5,379 bases of DNA from Acidobacteriota bacterium (lineage in GTDB: Bacteria > Acidobacteriota > Terriglobia > Terriglobales > Acidobacteriaceae). How positions within the stretch are numbered: the stretch's first letter is position 1; every line of letters begins with the position of its first letter. The notes under the pieces were generated by a model. It saw only the letters and a program-made list of their open reading frames with translations, did not search any database and was not told the origin of the DNA. The stretch covers positions 1-5,379 of the forward strand of contig QIAI01000384.1 in NCBI GenBank assembly GCA_003224995.1, given 5' to 3'. Shown piece after piece: positions 1 through 3,371 of this stretch. The position numbers and the translations under genes were made by a program.

Positions 1-7
1 TCCCCAC

Positions 8-23
8 AGTGATGGCAATCACA
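8..23. promoter_or_regulatory. CRP/FNR-like palindrome
   Basis: AGTGA-TGGCAA-TCACA (on the minus strand TGTGA-N6-TCACT) matches nine of ten positions of the CRP half-sites with correct spacing. No gene start is visible next to it, so any target would lie beyond the left edge. Confidence 0.3.
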
Positions 24-134
24 GCGGCTCGTGAGTAGGGGTTGCCGCTTCTTTTAACCGGGTATTCACAATCCTGCAACCAGGCTTTAACAATGCCGCG
101 CTAGGGTTAGCCACATCGAGGTGGAACAGACCGC

Positions 135-192
135 AAGGGACTCGAAGGTCAAGACCAGAGACGGGGTCTAGCCGGAGGGTCCTTTGTTATTT
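135..192 (+). terminator. Branched hairpin followed by a T-rich run
   Basis: On the plus strand AAGGGACTC (135-143) pairs with GGGTCCTTT (177-185), nine pairs including two G-U, and encloses AGACC (152-156) paired with GGTCT (165-169). TTTGTTATTT (183-192) follows. This resembles an intrinsic terminator for plus-strand transcription, although the apical loop is large and no plus-strand gene is seen. On the minus strand no U run follows, so it is not a clear terminator for the PilZ gene. Confidence 0.3.
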
Positions 193-241
193 GGATTGAA
201 GTGGGACAGGTACGCGGCAGAGCACGTCGCACAGGGAAAAG

Positions 242-1378
242 TTACGACGAGGCGAGCGCTTCTGAATTGCGTTGCCGGTGCAGCTCGGCGAGGAACTGCT
301 CGCGCTGCAATGACGAACCGCCGCGCAGCAGCTCAAGTAGGGGATCTTCCATGTGCTCTTCCGTGGCAGGCTGGCTGTTCTCAAACTGATTCTCATCCGC
401 CAGAAGAGACTTGGGCGAGATCAACAGCTCGGGAATCGTGCCCGGACGGCTGGTCAGGAACTCGATGAAATGCGCGACCATTTCGCGCTGCTCGGTCGTA
501 CGGCTCGGGAATTCGATGCCCATGCCTGTCGCCGGATGCATCACTCGCACCATCCCGTCCGCGTGAATCTCTAATCCGCCAGCGCGCAAACACAAGTCCA
601 CCAGCGCCCGCTCCGGGAACGGCGACTCGCTTTCCACATAGCAGCCGCCCAGACTCAGATCGGTTAACTTGCATAGCGAGACTGGTTCGGCTTCCTCAGC
701 AACCGCATCTGGCGTATTCGCTTGCACCCACGCGTTCAATTTCTCAGCTTGCGAAGCCGGAACCTCGAGGAACCGCACACCGGATTGTCCATTCGAATTT
801 GCCCAGGCAACTTCTCCCTGAGCATCCACTTCCACGCTGCCGTCAGGAAGAGTAAAGCGCAGGCCGATGAGCGCCGCAGGATGCAAAGCCTGGGCGGCGA
901 GCACATCGATACCCGTCTGGCTTACATCGAGCAGAATGCCCTCGATCTCGTCTTCCCCTGCAACTCGAATCTGCACGGGAGCTTGTACCGGCACCCGGTA
1001 GGATCGTCGCCGTTCCCGCCGCAACAGAGAAGTCGCCGCCCGCAGCGTAGCCGAGGCCTGCTCGGCTGTGACCGGCTTGTGCAGGATAAACTTCGCCCCG
1101 CTTTGCAGGATCTCGCGGACGCTGCTCTCCTCCCTCAAGAGCGCCATTGTGATCAGCGCGCCGGGTTTGGATTGGGGCAGGGCCTCCAAGAGATGGCGGG
1201 CGGCGTCAGGCTCGTCGAAATCCACAATTAAACTGTCGAAGCGCTGCTCCCCCAGGCGTTGCAGGGCAATTTCTGTCTCGCTAAAGCGTTCCACCGCCAC
1301 GCCAAAGCCAGCCAGCACACGGATCAAAACGTCTGCCGCGTCATCGTCCTTCGATACCAGCAATGCCTGAAGTGTCAT
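242..1378 (-). CDS. Receiver-like domain plus two PilZ domains, probable c-di-GMP effector
   Basis: Predicted cytosolic signalling protein of 378 residues. Residues 4-118 look like a response-regulator receiver: acidic cluster D11-D13, likely phospho-acceptor D53 in LIVDFDEP, and K101 in LHKPV. The usual Thr/Ser at the end of strand 4 seems replaced by Ala/Leu, so phosphorylation is uncertain. A PilZ domain follows at about 120-206, with the arginine motif RRSYR (R124, R128) and DVSQTG (151-156), the residues that bind cyclic di-GMP in PilZ proteins. A second PilZ-like unit (about 230-295) keeps DLSLGG (240-245) and GMGIEF but has no visible RxxxR, so it may not bind ligand. The last 80 residues are a polar tail with an amphipathic helix. 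I chose the ATG at 1378, which has GAG-type pairing 11 bases upstream. A GTG at 1390 would add four residues but has no ribosome-binding site. It lies 34 bases behind the coiled-coil gene, probably in the same operon. The exact output is unknown. Confidence 0.88.
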   Translation of the reverse strand: MTLQALLVSKDDDAADVLIRVLAGFGVAVERFSETEIALQRLGEQRFDSLIVDFDEPDAARHLLEALPQSKPGALITMALLREESSVREILQSGAKFILHKPVTAEQASATLRAATSLLRRERRRSYRVPVQAPVQIRVAGEDEIEGILLDVSQTGIDVLAAQALHPAALIGLRFTLPDGSVEVDAQGEVAWANSNGQSGVRFLEVPASQAEKLNAWVQANTPDAVAEEAEPVSLCKLTDLSLGGCYVESESPFPERALVDLCLRAGGLEIHADGMVRVMHPATGMGIEFPSRTTEQREMVAHFIEFLTSRPGTIPELLISPKSLLADENQFENSQPATEEHMEDPLLELLRGGSSLQREQFLAELHRQRNSEALASS

Positions 1379-1412
1379 TTCCGCGTTCACTCTAAGAAGT
1401 TCGAGTCATGGT

Positions 1413-1679
1413 TTAGGGCCAGCGAGGAGCCACTGGACGGCCCGTCTTCGCTGGTGCTGGGTTTCCCTGCGACGCTGAGGCTTTCGCCGCCATCGCGTTC
1501 GGCTGCGTGGTTTCTTCGTCCATTTCCGCCAGAACTACGTTGTCGTCTTCCTCGTTCTCAGCCAGTAGAGGCGCAACCTCGCGAAGCTTTTCTGCAGCTT
1601 GTTGCAAGGCCTCGATCTGCTTGGCTAGCTGAGCGTACTTGGCCTGCTTACGGCGCAAAACCTCATGGATATCCTTCAT
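1413..1679 (-). CDS. Small coiled-coil protein, conserved hypothetical of acidobacterial type
   Basis: An 88-residue protein without signal peptide, membrane segment or cysteine. Residues 4-42 form a charged helix with hydrophobic heptad positions (I4, V7, L8, Y15, L18, I22, L25, A28, L32, V35, L38, L39), a good coiled-coil candidate that would dimerise or dock on a partner. Residues 41-57 are strongly acidic (ENEEDD, EMDEE). The C-terminal third is Ala/Pro/Ser-rich and probably disordered. The start is firm: AGGGGG sits five bases before the ATG, and a sigma70-type promoter lies just upstream. It is followed after 34 bases by the receiver-PilZ gene, so the two are probably co-transcribed and may interact. 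I recall similar short proteins starting MKDI.EVLR.K in Acidobacteria, but know no function for them and assign none. Confidence 0.8.
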   Translation of the reverse strand: MKDIHEVLRRKQAKYAQLAKQIEALQQAAEKLREVAPLLAENEEDDNVVLAEMDEETTQPNAMAAKASASQGNPAPAKTGRPVAPRWP

Positions 1680-1684
1680 TACAA

Positions 1685-1690
1685 CCCCCT
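1685..1690 (-). promoter_or_regulatory. Ribosome-binding site of the coiled-coil gene
   Basis: On the minus strand AGGGGG lies five bases before the ATG at 1679. It fixes the start of the 88-residue protein. Confidence 0.7.
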
Positions 1691-1697
1691 GCAGCCG

Positions 1698-1726
1698 AAT
1701 TTAGGTTCGCCGGTCGGCAGGGTCAA
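1698..1726 (-). promoter_or_regulatory. Sigma70-type promoter of the coiled-coil/PilZ unit
   Basis: On the minus strand TTGACC (1726-1721) and TAAATT (1703-1698) are separated by exactly 17 bases, a 5/6 and 4/6 match to the housekeeping consensus. Transcription would start near 1691, giving a leader of only about 12 bases that still contains the AGGGGG ribosome-binding site. The match is by eye. Confidence 0.6.
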
Positions 1727-1734
1727 TACGAAAC

Positions 1735-1766
1735 CCCGCCGGCGGGTTACGGCAGTAACCGGTGAC
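1735..1766. repeat. Cluster of overlapping palindromes
   Basis: Three palindromes overlap: CCCGCCGGCGGG (1735-1746, perfect), GGTTAC-GGCA-GTAACC (1745-1760, six-base arms), and GTAACCGGTGAC (1755-1766, 10 of 12 positions symmetric). They lie just upstream of the sigma70-type -35 box and just downstream of the -24/-12 candidate at 1772-1788. They could be operator DNA, or alternative hairpins in a leader if the upstream promoter is used. Confidence 0.55.
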
Positions 1767-1771
1767 CCTTC

Positions 1772-1788
1772 GGCAACGGAAGCGCCAA
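1772..1788 (-). promoter_or_regulatory. Candidate sigma54 (-24/-12) promoter
   Basis: On the minus strand TTGGCGC (1788-1782), five bases, then TTGCC (1776-1772). The GG and GC dinucleotides are ten bases apart, as RpoN promoters require. It deviates at the A of TGGCAC, the G after it and the final W. The predicted start is near 1761, giving a leader of about 80 bases to the coiled-coil gene that includes the palindrome cluster. It would be a second, activator-dependent promoter for the coiled-coil/PilZ unit. Confidence 0.4.
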
Positions 1789-1897
1789 TGCCGAATAATC
1801 TTGCGGATTCAATCAATTACAGAAACACGAATCCAGAAAAATGGAGGGACGGGCGTGGAGTTCCGTCAGGTTACTGCGCGGCATCGATCAAGAGATA

Positions 1898-1936
1898 CAA
1901 ACAAAACAAAAGGCCCCGCCGTGGGGCGAGGCCTTT
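1898..1936 (-). terminator. Intrinsic terminator of the PEP-CTERM gene
   Basis: In the minus-strand transcript AAAGGCC-T-CGCC, a four-base CCAC loop, then GGCG-G-GGCCTTT forms a 12-pair stem (1936-1909) with a single U-G wobble, followed by the U-rich run TTTTGTTTTGTTTG (1911-1898). It begins 23 bases after the stop codon of the PEP-CTERM gene. In the plus-strand sense the wobble becomes a C-A mismatch and no good U run follows, so it acts mainly on minus-strand transcription. Confidence 0.9.
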
Positions 1937-1959
1937 CCTAGGAGATGTACTGCAGTGAT

Positions 1960-2538
1960 TTAGCTGATTCGGAACTTACGGCGCAGAACTCCGGCGAGAC
2001 CCACCAGGCCGGTACCCAGCAAGCCTAATGTGCCAGGCTCCGGAACCGACAAGTTGGTATCGCCGCTGGAAAGACCAGCGGTTCCGCTGAAGAAACCTTT
2101 GCCCACATTGACGGAAAGCTGCGAGGTACCACCAACCCGACCGCTGGCATCCGCGATTGCACCCTTAAGGATGTAATTGTGGGTACCGTTGTCGAGGGTG
2201 ACTAGATCCCAGCTCGCCGCTGTGAAGGTCCCGCTGAAGATCACGCCATTGGGAACGCCGTTTGTGCCATTCCCAGTAATGGTGAACGTTCCACCAGGTG
2301 CCAGCGTGCCGCCCATTTGCGCGTTGCCGCTGGTGAAGGCGCCGGTCGTGAAGCTAACCGAGCCTAGGTTCGAACCCACTGCCGAGCCATACTTGAACAG
2401 CGTCGATCCGGTTAGGGATAGACCTGCCGAACTCCCGGTAATGGTTCCATCCCCGTTCGATATGTCAATGCTGCTGCTAGCAAATGCCACCATCGGTAAT
2501 GCTAGAGCCAGCAACGTTAATAGCAGTACTCGCCTCAT
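1960..2538 (-). CDS. PEP-CTERM sorting-signal protein, secreted exosortase substrate
   Basis: A 192-residue exported protein. It has a signal peptide (MRR, hydrophobic stretch 4-18, likely cleavage after AFA at residue 20). A Gly/Ser/Thr/Asn-rich body of about 140 residues, probably beta-rich and without cysteine, follows (TFTITGNGTNG, FSGTFTAASW, DNGTHNYILKG). It ends in a complete PEP-CTERM tripartite signal: VPEPGT at 165-170, hydrophobic segment about 171-184, basic RRKFR at 186-190. In known systems exosortase recognises this tail at the cytoplasmic membrane, and the protein goes to the envelope or exopolysaccharide matrix. The start is the ATG at 2538, six bases behind AGGAGG. An earlier in-frame start at 2568 would add ten residues in front of the signal peptide and lacks this site. 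It is monocistronic: it has its own terminator and a strong -24/-12 promoter. The role of the body is unknown; similar repeat-poor bodies are common among acidobacterial PEP-CTERM proteins. Confidence 0.92.
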   Translation of the reverse strand: MRRVLLLTLLALALPMVAFASSSIDISNGDGTITGSSAGLSLTGSTLFKYGSAVGSNLGSVSFTTGAFTSGNAQMGGTLAPGGTFTITGNGTNGVPNGVIFSGTFTAASWDLVTLDNGTHNYILKGAIADASGRVGGTSQLSVNVGKGFFSGTAGLSSGDTNLSVPEPGTLGLLGTGLVGLAGVLRRKFRIS

Positions 2539-2544
2539 GACAAC

Positions 2545-2550
2545 CCTCCT
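2545..2550 (-). promoter_or_regulatory. Ribosome-binding site of the PEP-CTERM gene
   Basis: A perfect AGGAGG on the minus strand, six bases before the ATG at 2538. It decides the start in favour of MRRVLLL rather than the in-frame codon ten residues earlier. Confidence 0.85.
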
Positions 2551-2623
2551 GAACCCTTGTGATACCACCCCTGTTTACGGCTCGGCCTCGGGGGATCGAG
2601 ACCCTTCTTACAAGACACAATGC

Positions 2624-2670
2624 CACTAGGTTACTAATGTAAGCATCTGTGGTGCCAAAAGTAACCAGTG
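2624..2670. repeat. Inverted repeat bracketing the sigma54-type promoter
   Basis: CACT-A-GGTTACT (2624-2635) and AGTAACCAGTG (2660-2670) are inverted copies, 11 matching positions with one extra A in the left arm, separated by 24 bases. The -24/-12 element lies in the spacer. The left arm covers the predicted transcription start, and the right arm ends just upstream of the -24 box. This is a plausible operator or looping site. Confidence 0.6.
2642..2658 (-). promoter_or_regulatory. Sigma54 (-24/-12) promoter of the PEP-CTERM gene
   Basis: On the minus strand TTGGCAC (2658-2652), five bases CACAG, then ATGCT (2646-2642). TGGCAC is exact, GG and GC are ten bases apart, and only one base of TTGCW differs. 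The predicted start is near 2631, giving a leader of about 92 bases. RpoN control of PEP-CTERM genes, with the PrsK kinase and PrsR activator, is known in floc-forming proteobacteria. Its presence here is an inference from the motif. Confidence 0.65.
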
Positions 2671-2811
2671 GGAGCAGAAGCCATTTTTCAATGAGTTACG
2701 AGCACGACTGATCGATGGAGTACGTTCCCCATCTGCAAACATATGCACACTCAACACAAAGGTTTGCGGTTTTTCATTGCTGAACTATGTTTACTGGGAG
2801 GGTGAGACGTT

Positions 2812-2835
2812 AGTTGTACAACCATTTCTACAACT
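2812..2835. repeat. GTTGTA/TACAAC repeat cluster
   Basis: A perfect ten-base palindrome GTTGTACAAC (2813-2822) is followed by another TACAAC (2829-2834), 12 bases in phase with the first. Together AGTTGTA (2812-2818) and TACAACT (2829-2835) also form a seven-pair hairpin with a ten-base loop that spans the stop codon of the membrane-protein gene. No U run follows on the minus strand, so it is a poor terminator. It lies about 185 bases upstream of the PEP-CTERM transcription start, within reach of an enhancer-binding activator. Confidence 0.4.
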
Positions 2836-3256
2836 TAGCGGGAAGGGAAGTCGGGGCAAACAGGCCCTTAACCTGGGGCAGCATGAGGTAGACCAGGATC
2901 GCGACGTCCACCAGCGCTCGAACGATGTGGAATGCGGAGGGGTATCGCATCACGCTCAGCAGAGCGGAAAGCAACCAGAGCGTGGCCAAAATCAGGGTTG
3001 CAGTTCTGGCCCACCCCTTCAACTCCCATAGGCCGAATCCGATGACGATAAACGCCAAGGCAATCATCAGTGCGCCCACGCCCAGCGCCTTACCGAGCCC
3101 TGATACCACACGCTCCAGGAACGAGTCGGTCGCAATGGCGGACACGAGCCTCGCACTGAGATGGCCGACGCCGATCAGCATCAATCCCCCGAGCGCATAC
3201 AGCGATGCACGAAGCCAGGTCAAGATTGCAATGATCGTTACGCCAAGGGGACGCAT
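2828..3256 (-). CDS. Small integral membrane protein with four predicted helices
   Basis: A 142-residue, very hydrophobic protein with four likely membrane helices: about 5-32, 57-78, 84-103 and 110-127. No cleavable signal peptide is evident. A basic-aromatic link, LWELKGWAR (76-84), joins helices 2 and 3. The longest loop (33-56) is amphipathic. The layout resembles small uncharacterised membrane families such as the DUF2127 type, which often carry a similar LW.LK.WAR segment, but I cannot confirm membership. There is no catalytic or metal-binding pattern and no cysteine or conserved histidine cluster. The ATG at 3256 has no good ribosome-binding site (only GAG 13 bases upstream), but it is the first codon of the hydrophobic frame and sits about 20 bases behind the predicted transcription start. 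Its own promoter suggests it is transcribed apart from the kinase upstream. Function unknown. Confidence 0.75.
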   Translation of the reverse strand: MRPLGVTIIAILTWLRASLYALGGLMLIGVGHLSARLVSAIATDSFLERVVSGLGKALGVGALMIALAFIVIGFGLWELKGWARTATLILATLWLLSALLSVMRYPSAFHIVRALVDVAILVYLMLPQVKGLFAPTSLPAKL

Positions 3257-3283
3257 GCGGGGAATGCTCGGTGAATTCGCGGC

Positions 3284-3312
3284 AAAGTATCAGAGCGTAG
3301 GCGAGGCGTCAA
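3284..3312 (-). promoter_or_regulatory. Sigma70-type promoter of the membrane-protein gene
   Basis: On the minus strand TTGACG (3312-3307), a 17-base spacer, then TACTTT (3289-3284) preceded by TGA, an extended -10 pattern. The -35 box matches 5/6 and the -10 box 3/6. Start near 3277, about 20 bases before the ATG. Confidence 0.5.
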
Positions 3313-3347
3313 GCTCGCAGCAGAGGAGATTGCGATAAGCGGTAAGA

Positions 3348-3362
3348 GCTACATTGCGTAGC
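3348..3362 (-). terminator. Weak hairpin after the kinase gene
   Basis: GCTAC-GCAAT-GTAGC on the minus strand starts ten bases after the kinase stop codon. The stem is only five pairs, and the bases that follow (TCTTACC) are not a real U run. It may stabilise the 3' end, but termination here is doubtful. Confidence 0.2.
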
Positions 3363-3371
3363 GGGCAGGAT

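Larger units (their letters stand above)
1..241. other. Region without a supported gene
   Basis: This is the left edge, beyond the 3' end of the receiver-PilZ gene. I find no convincing protein frame on either strand and no tRNA, rRNA, SRP RNA, RNase P or tmRNA signature. It contains the CRP-like palindrome and the branched hairpin listed separately. Confidence 0.5.

Noticed and set aside
42..68. Possible sigma70 promoter TTGCCG-N15-TATTCA on the plus strand, and TTGCAG-N17-TAAAAG on the minus strand nearby
   Set aside because: Poor -35 matches, the wrong spacer in the first case, and no adjacent gene start.
722..1231. A 169-codon open frame on the plus strand, with others at 184-468 and 1259-1765
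   Set aside because: They are antisense to the receiver-PilZ and coiled-coil genes, have Arg/Ser/Pro-rich shadow composition, no domain and no ribosome-binding site. The minus-strand frames have recognisable domains.
2539..2568. Earlier start for the PEP-CTERM protein at 2568
   Set aside because: It would put ten residues before the signal peptide, and the perfect AGGAGG lies inside this extension, correctly spaced for the ATG at 2538.
2177..2629. A 150-codon plus-strand frame opposite the PEP-CTERM gene
   Set aside because: Its repetitive Pro/Val composition is the complement of the Gly/Thr-rich PEP-CTERM body, and it has no start signal.
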